Assembly: GCA_023382135.1 (NCBI GenBank) | Contig: JAMCQK010000229.1 | Coordinates: 1-9,878, forward strand | DNA from: Deinococcus sp. | GTDB lineage: Bacteria; Deinococcota; Deinococci; Deinococcales; Thermaceae | DNA length: 9,878 nt | Direction of reading: 5' to 3' | Shown here: piece by piece, positions 1-7,242 of the stretch | Numbering within the stretch: the stretch's first letter is position 1 | How the letters are laid out: each line of letters begins with the position of its first letter | Notes under the pieces: model-generated | The model's input: only the letters and a program-made list of their open reading frames with translations | Told to the model about the DNA's origin: nothing | Database searches by the model: none | Translations under genes and position numbers: made by a program

Positions 1-1547
1 TTTGGAACACGCCCTCACCCACCCTTGTCGAGCACACCGTCAAGCAAGGCCTGGGGGTGCTGGCGCACCGGGGGTCTTTGGTGGTGGACACCACGCCCTA
101 CACCGGCAGAAGCCCGCGCGACAAGTTTGTGGTGCAAAGCCCGGATGTGCTCGGCGATATCTGGTGGGGCGAGGTAAACCAGCCCTTCCAGCCCGAGGCA
201 TTCGAGGCGCTCTTTCAGCGGGTGGCGGGCCACCTTGCCGAGCGCGAACTTTACGTGCAAGATCTCTACGCCGGCGCAGACCGCAATCACCGCCTGGCGG
301 TGCGGGTGATTACCGAAAGCCCCTGGCACGCGCTTTTTGCGCGCAACATGTTCATTGCCCCCAGGCACTTCGGCGCCGATGATGAAAGCGAGGCCTTTGC
401 CCCAGACTTCAGCGTAATCCACGCGCCCAGCTTTCACGCCGTGCCGGACCGCGACGGCACCCGCAGCGAGGTGTTTGTGGGGATCAACTTTGCCCGCAAG
501 ATGGTTCTCATTGTAGGCACCAAGTACGCCGGCGAAATCAAAAAATCCATCTTCTCGGTAATGAACTACCTGATGCCCAAACAGGACGTCTTTCCCATGC
601 ACTGCTCCGCCAACGTGGGCGTGGAGGGGGATTCGGCGGTCTTCTTTGGCCTCTCCGGCACCGGCAAGACCACGCTTTCCACCGACAATGGCCGCCCCAT
701 GATTGGCGACGACGAGCACGGCTGGGGCCCCCACGGCATCTTCAACTTTGAAGGCGGGTGCTACGCCAAAGTAATCCGGCTTTCGCAAGACAGCGAACCG
801 CTCATCTGGGAAGCCAGCAGCCAGTTCGAGACCATCCTGGAAAACGTGGTCATCAACCCGGAAAGCCGCCGGGTGGAGTGGGACGACGACTCCAAGACCG
901 AAAACACCCGTAGCTCTTACCCGCTTGCTCACATCCAGAACATGGTCCCCTCGGGCATGGCTTCTCACCCGAAGAACATTGTGTTTCTTTCGGCGGACGC
1001 TTACGGGGTTCTGCCGCCTATCGCCAAGCTCAGCCCTGAGCAGGCTATGTACTACTTTCTTTCTGGCTATACCGCCCGCGTGGCTGGGACCGAGCGCGGC
1101 GTGACCGAGCCCAAGGCAACTTTCTCGGCCTGTTTTGGAGCGCCTTTCATGCCGCTGCATCCTTTTGCCTACGCCGAGCTCTTGGGCGAACGCATCCGCC
1201 AGCACCAGCCAGAGGTCTGGCTGGTGAACACCGGCTGGACCGGTGGCCCTTATGGGGTGGGGAGCAGATTCCCCCTAGCGCACACACGCGCACTCTTGAA
1301 CGCGGCTCTTTCGGGAAGCCTGCTTAGAGTGGGTTTTAGAGAAGACCCGCTGTTTGGCTTTCAGGTTCCAGAAGTGGCCCCCGGCGTTGCCAGGGAAATC
1401 CTCTGGCCGCGGGACGCCTGGCGGGACAAGAAGCAGTACGACCGGCAGGCGCGGAAGCTTGCTTCCATGTTTGCGGAGAACTTCTCCCACTATGCTGACA
1501 GGGTTTCGGAAGCGGTCAGGAACGCGGGGCCGAAGGTTGCAGGATAA
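1..1547 (+). CDS. pckA: Phosphoenolpyruvate carboxykinase (ATP), 5'-truncated by the window edge
   Basis: PEPCK converts oxaloacetate and ATP to phosphoenolpyruvate, CO2 and ADP in the cytoplasm, the first committed step of gluconeogenesis. The reading frame is open from base 3 to the TAA at 1545-1547 (514 residues seen). A GTG at 57 is not the start, because PEPCK-like residues (WNTPSPTLVEHTV) are encoded upstream of it. Against a usual length near 530, roughly 15-20 N-terminal residues lie outside. Visible hallmarks in order: TGRSPRDKF (substrate-binding Arg), KKSIFSVMNYLMP, MHCSANVG (metal-binding His), the P-loop GLSGTGKTT at 648-674, the kinase-2/metal motif IGDDEHGW from 702, FNFEGGCYAK, and NTRSSYPL near the nucleotide site. 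All catalytic residues known from the E. coli enzyme appear present. The stop lies 53 bp before ctaA with no obvious terminator, so read-through into ctaA is possible. Family assignment is essentially certain. Confidence 0.96.
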   Translation, partial: WNTPSPTLVEHTVKQGLGVLAHRGSLVVDTTPYTGRSPRDKFVVQSPDVLGDIWWGEVNQPFQPEAFEALFQRVAGHLAERELYVQDLYAGADRNHRLAVRVITESPWHALFARNMFIAPRHFGADDESEAFAPDFSVIHAPSFHAVPDRDGTRSEVFVGINFARKMVLIVGTKYAGEIKKSIFSVMNYLMPKQDVFPMHCSANVGVEGDSAVFFGLSGTGKTTLSTDNGRPMIGDDEHGWGPHGIFNFEGGCYAKVIRLSQDSEPLIWEASSQFETILENVVINPESRRVEWDDDSKTENTRSSYPLAHIQNMVPSGMASHPKNIVFLSADAYGVLPPIAKLSPEQAMYYFLSGYTARVAGTERGVTEPKATFSACFGAPFMPLHPFAYAELLGERIRQHQPEVWLVNTGWTGGPYGVGSRFPLAHTRALLNAALSGSLLRVGFREDPLFGFQVPEVAPGVAREILWPRDAWRDKKQYDRQARKLASMFAENFSHYADRVSEAVRNAGPKVAG

Positions 1548-1600
1548 CCAAAGTATCGTTGGTGGGTGTTTGAGTTGATTGCCGGAGCCGGGGGTTGTGT

Positions 1601-2563
1601 ATGAGGAGGGATAAACACAGGGCCTCGAGGCCTATCGCTGACTACTTTTCCGCCTACGCCTGGGGCGTGCTGGGGTTCAACCTGGCGGTCATTCTCTGGG
1701 GCGCTTTTGTGCGCGCCACCGGCTCTGGCGCTGGCTGCGGGAGCCGCTGGCCCAGCTGCAACGGGCAGGTTATCCCCCGTAGCCCGGAGCTCGAAACCAT
1801 CATCGAGTTTACCCACCGCGCAAGCAGCGGGGTGCTGCTTCTCTTGGTTGCGGGCCTGGTAATCGGAGCGTTTAGGTTTTTCCCCAAAGGGCACCTGGTG
1901 CGCCTGGGCGCGGTGCTTGCGGGCTGCTTCCTGGTGCTCGAGGCCTTTCTTGGCGCCAGCCTGGTGCTTTTTGGCTGGGTCACCACCAACGACAGCGTGG
2001 CCAGGGTGGTGGTGATGGGTGTCCACCTAGTCAACACCTTGCTGCTCACCGCTTGGCTCACGCTCACTGCCTGGTGGGCAACTTACCCGGATCAAAGACT
2101 GGAGCTTTCGTCCCACCGACGCACCTTCACCCTGTTGGTCATTGGACTGGCGGGTGTGCTTGTCCTGGCGATTTCGGGAGCTATTGCCGCGCTGGGCGAT
2201 ACCTTGTTCCCTGCGTCCAGCCTTTTCGAAGGCCTAAGCCAGGACGTTTCCCCGGGTGCCCACCTGCTCCTGAGGCTCCGAACCCTTCATCCGCTGATCG
2301 CGGTGCTGGTGGGGCTGTATGTGGGAATATCCATGTTCCGCCTTCAATCTAGCCACAGCTCCCTTCAGACCGCTTCCCTGGCGAGATCGGTTTTATCGCT
2401 TGTCATTCTCCAGTTGGCCTTGGGGGCCTTGAACGTTATCTTGCTTGCGCCCGTATGGATGCAGATTGTGCACCTGCTGGTTGCCGACCTCATCTGGATT
2501 GCGCTGGTACTCACCTCGGTTTCGGCGCTTTCCCGCACAATCCAGGCGCCTGCAAGCCGATAA
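1601..2563 (+). CDS. ctaA: Heme A synthase (COX15/CtaA family)
   Basis: CtaA oxidises the C8 methyl of heme O to a formyl group, giving heme A for the aa3-type oxidase encoded just downstream; it is an integral membrane protein. The 320-residue product has about eight hydrophobic segments. The four conserved heme-binding histidines are visible: H72 in EFTHR, H142 in GVHLVN, H230 in RTLHPL and H291 in IVHLLVADL. The extracytoplasmic pair C46 and C53 (GCGSRWPSCNG) matches the disulfide seen in Bacillus-type CtaA. ATG at 1601 is chosen over the in-frame TTG at 1595. Neither has a good ribosome-binding site upstream: only a run of G at 1590-1594. Oddly, a strong Shine-Dalgarno-like AGGAGGG lies inside codons 2-4 (1604-1610), with no usable start just after it. 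The gene ends three bases before a repeat element. Function is secure; the start is less so. Confidence 0.93.
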   Translation: MRRDKHRASRPIADYFSAYAWGVLGFNLAVILWGAFVRATGSGAGCGSRWPSCNGQVIPRSPELETIIEFTHRASSGVLLLLVAGLVIGAFRFFPKGHLVRLGAVLAGCFLVLEAFLGASLVLFGWVTTNDSVARVVVMGVHLVNTLLLTAWLTLTAWWATYPDQRLELSSHRRTFTLLVIGLAGVLVLAISGAIAALGDTLFPASSLFEGLSQDVSPGAHLLLRLRTLHPLIAVLVGLYVGISMFRLQSSHSSLQTASLARSVLSLVILQLALGALNVILLAPVWMQIVHLLVADLIWIALVLTSVSALSRTIQAPASR

Positions 2564-2566
2564 ACT

Positions 2567-2675
2567 CAGTCTAAGTATCTCCATAGTGAGCAAGGCCCGC
2601 ATGCTGCGAAGCGGGCAGGAACACAGCGCGGCCTTTCAGGCCTTTCGACAAACTTAGACTGGAGATGCTTAGAGC
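2567..2675. repeat. Short dispersed element with inverted ends (copy A), MITE- or REP-like
   Basis: Directly after the ctaA stop, arms TCTAAGTATCTCC (2570-2582) and GGAGATGCTTAGA (2661-2673) are inverted copies with one mismatch that would be a G.U pair in RNA. Between them are two perfect hairpins: GCCCGC/GCGGGC (2595-2600 with 2611-2616) and GGCCT-TTC-AGGCC (2630-2642). Bases 2624-2672, read on the minus strand, match 9830-9878 at 41 of 49 positions without gaps, so this is one member of a dispersed family. It carries no gene. It could be a non-autonomous mobile element or a structured spacer acting in the ctaA-ctaB transcript. Element borders beyond the arms are uncertain, and no target duplication is visible. 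Confidence 0.75.
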
Positions 2676-2678
2676 TTG

Positions 2679-2710
2679 TTGTAAAAAGTACGGAATATTC
2701 CGAGTATGTA
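2679..2710 (+). promoter_or_regulatory. Perfect 12-bp palindrome between weak promoter-like hexamers upstream of ctaB
   Basis: CGGAATATTCCG at 2691-2702 is a perfect palindrome and a plausible operator for a dimeric regulator. It is flanked by TTGTAA (2679-2684) and TATGTA (2705-2710), 20 bp apart. That long spacer with a centred dyad resembles promoters of the MerR family, but both hexamers are weak and no regulator gene is in the window. A 4-bp direct repeat AGTA flanks the palindrome (2687-2690 and 2703-2706). The palindrome is certain; its role is a guess. Confidence 0.35.
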
Positions 2711-2739
2711 TAGCGCTTCAATTTTGATGCTCTTTCCTG

Positions 2740-2745
2740 TAGCCT
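2740..2745 (+). promoter_or_regulatory. Candidate leaderless -10 element for ctaB
   Basis: TAGCCT fits the TANNNT pattern of Deinococcota -10 boxes and lies 6 nt before the GTG at 2752, so transcription could begin at or next to the start codon. The matching -35 position (TTCAAT, 2717-2722, 17-bp spacer) is poor. The alternative is a leadered message with GTAGGGG (2746-2752) acting as ribosome-binding site for a TTG start at 2758. Confidence 0.3.
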
Positions 2746-2751
2746 GTAGGG

Positions 2752-3648
2752 GTGCAGTTGTCCGAAGTAGCGGCTCAATCTGAGCGCGCCACTTGGCGCG
2801 ATTACTTTTGGCTGACCAAGCCCAGGGTCATCAGCCTGCTCCTCTTCACCACGCTGGCCTCCATGTTCGCCGCTGCTGGCGGCTGGCCCGGAGCGGGGTT
2901 GTTGCTGGTTGCGGGGGTGGGCGGATACATGGCGGCGGGCGCGGCCAATGCTTTCAACATGGTGGTGGACCGCGACATCGATGCCCGCATGCAGCGCACC
3001 TCCAAGCGTCCCACAGCGACGCGGAAAATTTCTGCCGAGAATGCCTTTGCCTTTGCCGCCGTGCTCACGGTGTTATCGTTTGCAATCCTCTGGCGCGGGG
3101 CAAATCTGCTAACGGCGGTGTTGGCGCTTGCTGGGCTTGTCTGGTACGTGTTGATCTATACCTTCTACATGAAGCGGCGGTTCTGGAGCAACATTGTGAT
3201 AGGCGGAGCCGCCGGGGCTTTCCCGCCGCTGGTCGGCTTTGCGGCGGTTACTGGATACCTGGACTTGTTTGCCTGGTACCTTTTCGCCATGGTGTTTTTT
3301 TGGACCCCGGTACACTTCTGGGCGCTGGCGTTGATGATTAAACAGGACTACCAGAAAGTGGGCGTTCCCATGCTGCCGGTGGTTCATGGCGATAAAGCCA
3401 CAGCGCTCCAGATTGTGCTTTATGCCGTTCTGACCGCCATCATCACGCTGATGCCAGTCCTCTTAGGTGAGGTCCGGCTGGCTTATCTGGTTGCGGGAAT
3501 ACTGCTCAATGCCGTGCTCATTGCCCGAAGCTTGGGCCTTTACCGGAACCCTGACCGCCAACACGCGGTCTCTTTGTACAAGTACTCTATGCTTTATCTG
3601 GCCTTGGTTTTTACGCTTATCGCGGTGGACCGGTCACTATGGATGTGA
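2752..3648 (+). CDS. ctaB: Protoheme IX farnesyltransferase (heme O synthase)
   Basis: CtaB transfers a farnesyl group from farnesyl diphosphate to heme B, making heme O, the substrate of CtaA; it is a polytopic membrane protein of the UbiA prenyltransferase superfamily. The 298-residue length is normal. The prenyl-diphosphate/Mg2+ motif N-x3-D-x3-D is at N69-D73-D77 (NMVVDRDID), followed by RTSKRP. YTFYMKRRFWSN with GGAAGAFPPLVG (from about residue 136) and HFWALALMIKQDYQKVGVPM are further family hallmarks. Two starts compete. GTG at 2752 suits a leaderless message. TTG at 2758 lies 5 nt after GTAGGGG and would shorten the protein by two residues. Its stop lies 14 nt before the chosen ctaC ATG, implying co-transcription. 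Confidence 0.95.
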   Translation: MQLSEVAAQSERATWRDYFWLTKPRVISLLLFTTLASMFAAAGGWPGAGLLLVAGVGGYMAAGAANAFNMVVDRDIDARMQRTSKRPTATRKISAENAFAFAAVLTVLSFAILWRGANLLTAVLALAGLVWYVLIYTFYMKRRFWSNIVIGGAAGAFPPLVGFAAVTGYLDLFAWYLFAMVFFWTPVHFWALALMIKQDYQKVGVPMLPVVHGDKATALQIVLYAVLTAIITLMPVLLGEVRLAYLVAGILLNAVLIARSLGLYRNPDRQHAVSLYKYSMLYLALVFTLIAVDRSLWM

Positions 3649-3653
3649 AACGT

Positions 3654-3660
3654 GGAGGGG
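3654..3660 (+). promoter_or_regulatory. Ribosome-binding site deciding the ctaC start
   Basis: GGAGGGG lies just after the ctaB stop (3646-3648). It favours ATG 3663, whose product begins directly with a signal peptide, over the frame-opening ATG at 3639, which precedes this site and overlaps ctaB. The spacing to 3663 is short (about 4 nt from GGAGG), so TTG 3666 is a minor alternative. Confidence 0.6.
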
Positions 3661-3662
3661 TG

Positions 3663-4700
3663 ATGTTGGCACGAAGTCTGGTTCTGGTTGGTCTTGGGTT
3701 GTTTACGTTGGCCTTTGCCGAGGGGCGCGTCATCAACATTCTGGATCCGGGCACGGCTTACAACCGTGAGGTCTCAAGGTTGCTGGTATGGGTGATGTGG
3801 TTTGCCGCATTCGTCTCGATAGTGGTCATTGGGGCTCTGATCTATACCGTAGTCAAGTTTCGGAAGCGCCCCGGCCAAGAAGGCGAACCGCCGCAAATTC
3901 ACGGGAATGACCGCCTCGAGGTCTGGTGGACTGCCATCCCTTTGGTCATCGTTTTGGTCATTTTTGGGCTTACTGCCCAGAGCTTGGTCAGACTGAGCAA
4001 ACCCCCCCTGGATGCCATGAAAATAGAAGTCACCGGTCACCAGTTCTGGTGGGACTTCAACTACCCCGAGCTGGGGATCCGGAACTCCAACGAGCTGATT
4101 GTTCCAGTGGGCAAGCCGGTCCACTTGGTGGTCACCTCTGTTGACGTGATCCACTCTTTCTGGGCTGCGAGCCTGGTGGGCAAGCAGGATGCCATTCCTG
4201 GGGTGAAGATTAACCTTTCCTTCACGCCCGAAAAAGAAGGCAACTACTACGGCCAGTGCGCCGAGCTCTGCGGGGCCTCGCACTCCAACATGCGCTTCCG
4301 GGTCTTGGTGGTTTCGCAAGAGCAGTTCGACCGCTTTGTGGCGGGCGCCAAGAACTTCCAGCCCCCGGCTTTGGCCGATGCCAACACACAAAAAGGCGAG
4401 ACCCTGTTTCAACAGAACTGCGCCAGCTGCCATACGGTGAAAGGTACCGCTTCCCAGGGCAAGATTGGGCCCGACCTCTCGTTCTACGGGAACCGCACCA
4501 CCTTGGGTTCTGGTATTTGGGAGGGTAAGGATAAGGATGCCCTCCTCGAAGCCTGGATTCGGAACTCCCCCGGCGTCAAGCCTGGTTCCAAGATGCCCCC
4601 CTTCCCCGGACTCAAAGATGAAGACGTCAAGGCCATAGCCAGCTACCTGAACGGGCTCAAGATCGAAGGGCTCGATTTCAGTAAGCTGCCAAAGTTCTAG
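3663..4700 (+). CDS. ctaC: Cytochrome c oxidase subunit II with fused cytochrome c (caa3 type)
   Basis: Subunit II takes electrons from the respiratory chain and passes them through CuA to subunit I. From ATG 3663 the product has 345 residues. It starts with a signal peptide (MLARSLVLVGLGLFTLAFA, likely cleaved near residue 20-22), then two membrane helices (RLLVWVMWF... and LEVWWTAIPLV...), then a cupredoxin domain outside the membrane. All CuA ligands are seen: H164 in VIHSFW, then C199, E201, C203, H207 and M210 in QCAELCGASHSNM. A C-terminal class I cytochrome c domain follows, with heme motif CASCH at 253-257 and the likely axial Met311 in KMPPF. This fused cytochrome defines caa3 enzymes and lets the complex work without a separate soluble cytochrome c. 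Gene order and spacing place it in the operon between ctaB and ctaDE. Confidence 0.96.
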   Translation: MLARSLVLVGLGLFTLAFAEGRVINILDPGTAYNREVSRLLVWVMWFAAFVSIVVIGALIYTVVKFRKRPGQEGEPPQIHGNDRLEVWWTAIPLVIVLVIFGLTAQSLVRLSKPPLDAMKIEVTGHQFWWDFNYPELGIRNSNELIVPVGKPVHLVVTSVDVIHSFWAASLVGKQDAIPGVKINLSFTPEKEGNYYGQCAELCGASHSNMRFRVLVVSQEQFDRFVAGAKNFQPPALADANTQKGETLFQQNCASCHTVKGTASQGKIGPDLSFYGNRTTLGSGIWEGKDKDALLEAWIRNSPGVKPGSKMPPFPGLKDEDVKAIASYLNGLKIEGLDFSKLPKF

Positions 4701-4708
4701 TGAGATAT

Positions 4709-4715
4709 AGGAGAG
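4709..4715 (+). promoter_or_regulatory. Ribosome-binding site of ctaDE
   Basis: AGGAGAG lies 6 nt before ATG 4722 in the 21-nt gap after ctaC. It is the cleanest Shine-Dalgarno site of the block and fixes the ctaDE start. Confidence 0.7.
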
Positions 4716-4721
4716 ACTGAG

Positions 4722-7118
4722 ATGGCAGTACACGCTCCCGCTAAACCCTCAGGAAGCCCAGGATTCGGGGCGCTGGTCTGGGACATGATGACTACCAGTG
4801 ACCACAAAAAGGTCGGCCTGATTTATCTGGTGGCCGCCTTTTTCTTCTTCGGCCTGGCTGGTTTGATGGCGCTCTTGATCCGTTTTCAGCTCGCCATACC
4901 CAATAACACCCTGGTGGTGGGCGACGCCTACAACCAACTCCTCACCCTGCACGGGGCCACCATGCTTCTTTACTTCATCATTCCGGCGGGCCTGAACGGG
5001 TTTGGCAACTTTATGCTGCCTCTGATGCTGGGTGAACGCGACGTAGCCTTGCCCCGCATCAACGCATTTGCCGCCTGGCTGTTCCTGTTTTCCGGCCTGG
5101 TTATCTACGCCTCGCTCTTCTTTGGCGGCGGGCCCGATGTTGGCTGGACCTTCTACTGGCCCCTTTCTGCTAAACAAGGCCCGGGTAGCGATTTCATGAT
5201 GGTGGGCGTCCTGATGTTGGGAGTTTCATCGCTCCTGGGCTCGGCCAACTTCGCCGCCACCGTATACAACCTTCGAGCTAAAGGCATGAGCCTGTGGAAG
5301 ATGCCCATCTTTGCCTGGAGTATCTTTGCCACTTCCCTCTTATCGCTGTTTGCGCTGGCCGGAATCACCGCGGCCAGCTTGCTCGTTCTTCTCGACCGCA
5401 AGCTGGGCCTCACGCTTTTTAACGCGGATATCGGCGGCGACCCGGTTCTCTACCAGCAGTTCTTCTGGTTCTACTCGCACCCGGCGGTCTACATCATGCT
5501 GCTGCCCTACTTGGGTATTGCCGCCGAGGTGGCTTCTACTTTTGCGCGCAAACCCATATTTGGGTACCGCGCCATGGTGTTTGCCCAGCTGGGCATTGCG
5601 CTCGTAGGGTTTCTGGTCTGGGCGCACCACATGTTTACCGTGGGCGAGAGCCTGCTCTTCCAACTAGTTTTCGTGTTCTTTACCGTGCTGGTGGCGGTTC
5701 CCACCGGCGTCAAAATTTTCAACCTGCTGGGAACCCTGTGGGGCGGGCAACTGGACTTCAAGACCCCGCTACTATTTGTGCTCGGCTTCATGTTCAATTT
5801 CCTTCTGGGCGGTATCACCGGTGTAATGCTTGCGGTTGCTCCCTTCGACTACGCCGTGCACGACACCTATTTTGTAGTGGGGCACTTTCATAACGTGCTC
5901 ATGGCCGGCTCGGGCTTTTTGGCGTTCGCCGGGCTCTACTACTGGTGGCCCAAGATTACCGGAAGGCTCTATGACGAACGCTTTGGGCGGTTACACTTCT
6001 GGTTCTTTTTGGTTGGCTACTTGCTGACCTTTATGCCGCAGTACGTGCTCGGGTTTTTGGGGATGCCCAGGCGCTACGCCAGCTATCCGGACGGCAACTA
6101 CCTGTGGAACGAGCTCAACTTTGTTTCGACTATTGGCGCTGTTCTGCTGACTATTGGCGGCATCTTCTGGGTGATTGGCATGGTGCAAAGCTTTATGCGT
6201 GGAAAGCGGGCCCCCGACAACCCGTGGGGAGGCTCCACGCTGGAGTGGGCCACCAGCTCACCGCCACCCTTTTACAATTTTGCGGTCCGGTTCCCCACCC
6301 GCTTCGACTCCGAACGCCCACTCTACGACTGGCCAAAACTGGGCCTGAAGCCCGAGCCGGTGGACCTCAGGGATATTCACCTCCCCGCGCCCACCGCCTG
6401 GCCCTTCTGGACCGCGCTTGGCCTCTTTATCTCCGGCATCGGCGTGGCGCTTCCTTGGACCTCCGGCGGAGTGCTCAACGGCTGGCTGCTGGTGGGCATC
6501 CCTACTTTCTTGTACTCGCTCTTCCGCTGGGCGGGCCGTCTTGAGTACGACCACCCAGTGGAGCACCACACCGTGACTGGCAAATCCAACGCCTGGATGG
6601 GGATGGCCTGGTTCATCGTCTCCGAGATCGCGCTCTTTGGGATTCTGATTGCCGGATACCTCTACTTGCGCCTTACCGGCAACGCTACCCCCCCGGAGGA
6701 ACGCCCCGCGCTCTGGCTGGCGCTGCTCAATACCTTCTTCCTGGTGTCAAGCTCGTTTACGGTCCACTACGCCCACCACGACCTGCGCGCGGGCAAACCG
6801 AGCCCCTTCCGCTTTGGGCTCCTGCTCAGCATTATTTTGGGCGCAACCTTCTTCATTTTCCAGGTATATGAGTTTGCCAACTTCGGCCAACATGTGAGCT
6901 ATCAGGAACAACTGTGGGCGGCAGCGTTCTTCATAATTGTCGGCCTCCACGGCGCCCACGTGGTGATTGGCGGCACCGGCCTCTCGCTGGCGTACTACCA
7001 GGCGCTCAAGGGCAAGCTGGACTCGCATAACCATGGGACCCTGGAGGGCGCCAGCATGTACTGGCACCTGGTGGACGCGGTCTGGCTGTTTATCGTGACC
7101 ATCTTCTACCTCTGGTAG
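4722..7118 (+). CDS. Cytochrome c oxidase subunits I and III, natural fusion (A2-type caa3)
   Basis: This 798-residue polytopic protein is the catalytic core that reduces O2 to water and pumps protons. Residues 1 to about 515 are subunit I: heme a ligand H77 (TLHGATM), CuB ligands H253, H302 and H303 (YSHPAVY, HHMF), Tyr257 for the His-Tyr cross-link, and heme a3/heme a ligands H388 and H390 (GHFHN). K331 (PTGVKIF) is the K-channel lysine; D107 and N114 (DVALPRIN) match the D-channel entry. The A1-type Glu of GHPEV is absent. Instead Y251-S252 precede HPAV, the signature of A2-type oxidases. Subunit III follows, with E635 in FIVSEIALFG and the typical end YWHLVDAVWLF. The fused I/III arrangement and length agree with the Thermus caa3 enzyme. 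A candidate terminator follows about 100 bp after the stop. I use no single symbol because the gene covers ctaD and ctaE. Confidence 0.96.
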   Translation: MAVHAPAKPSGSPGFGALVWDMMTTSDHKKVGLIYLVAAFFFFGLAGLMALLIRFQLAIPNNTLVVGDAYNQLLTLHGATMLLYFIIPAGLNGFGNFMLPLMLGERDVALPRINAFAAWLFLFSGLVIYASLFFGGGPDVGWTFYWPLSAKQGPGSDFMMVGVLMLGVSSLLGSANFAATVYNLRAKGMSLWKMPIFAWSIFATSLLSLFALAGITAASLLVLLDRKLGLTLFNADIGGDPVLYQQFFWFYSHPAVYIMLLPYLGIAAEVASTFARKPIFGYRAMVFAQLGIALVGFLVWAHHMFTVGESLLFQLVFVFFTVLVAVPTGVKIFNLLGTLWGGQLDFKTPLLFVLGFMFNFLLGGITGVMLAVAPFDYAVHDTYFVVGHFHNVLMAGSGFLAFAGLYYWWPKITGRLYDERFGRLHFWFFLVGYLLTFMPQYVLGFLGMPRRYASYPDGNYLWNELNFVSTIGAVLLTIGGIFWVIGMVQSFMRGKRAPDNPWGGSTLEWATSSPPPFYNFAVRFPTRFDSERPLYDWPKLGLKPEPVDLRDIHLPAPTAWPFWTALGLFISGIGVALPWTSGGVLNGWLLVGIPTFLYSLFRWAGRLEYDHPVEHHTVTGKSNAWMGMAWFIVSEIALFGILIAGYLYLRLTGNATPPEERPALWLALLNTFFLVSSSFTVHYAHHDLRAGKPSPFRFGLLLSIILGATFFIFQVYEFANFGQHVSYQEQLWAAAFFIIVGLHGAHVVIGGTGLSLAYYQALKGKLDSHNHGTLEGASMYWHLVDAVWLFIVTIFYLW

Positions 7119-7164
7119 CCCGCAATCTTCGGCTGAATACACAAAACGCCAGGCAGTACCAGTG

Positions 7165-7212
7165 CCGGTAAATTCGCTAACTTAGCCATTCTGTAGATGG
7201 CGAATTTATCGG
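7165..7212. repeat. Hairpin with 13-bp stem
   Basis: CCGGTAAATTCGC (7165-7177) pairs with GCGAATTTATCGG (7200-7212) with one G.T pair and a 22-nt loop. It has no adjacent T-run on the + strand, so it is not a classical terminator. It may stabilise the 3' end of the ctaDE message or be part of the surrounding inverted-repeat element. Confidence 0.55.
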
Positions 7213-7215
7213 CTT

Positions 7216-7242
7216 TCCGGCTCCCTTCAGCCGGATTATTTT
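7216..7242 (+). terminator. Intrinsic terminator candidate for the ctaDE transcript
   Basis: TCCGGCT (7216-7222) and AGCCGGA (7229-7235) form a perfect 7-bp GC-rich stem with a 6-nt loop, followed by TTATTTT (7236-7242). Its place, about 100 bp past the ctaDE stop and before the convergent moaC, fits the end of the oxidase operon. Confidence 0.6.

Noticed and set aside
57..59. GTG as the start of pckA
   Set aside because: The frame is open to the window edge and the upstream residues fit the PEPCK N-terminal region, so the gene begins outside the window.
15..1205. Open frame of 396 codons on the minus strand opposite pckA
   Set aside because: It is the GC-rich codon shadow of a clear PEPCK gene, with no recognisable domain of its own.
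2724..2745. TTGATG (2724-2729) as a -35 for TAGCCT (2740-2745)
   Set aside because: The spacer is only 10 bp, too short for a sigma-A-type promoter.
3774..4733. Open frame of 319 codons on the minus strand opposite ctaC
   Set aside because: Shadow of ctaC; the composition is mixed and no family motif is seen, while the + strand has all CuA and heme ligands.
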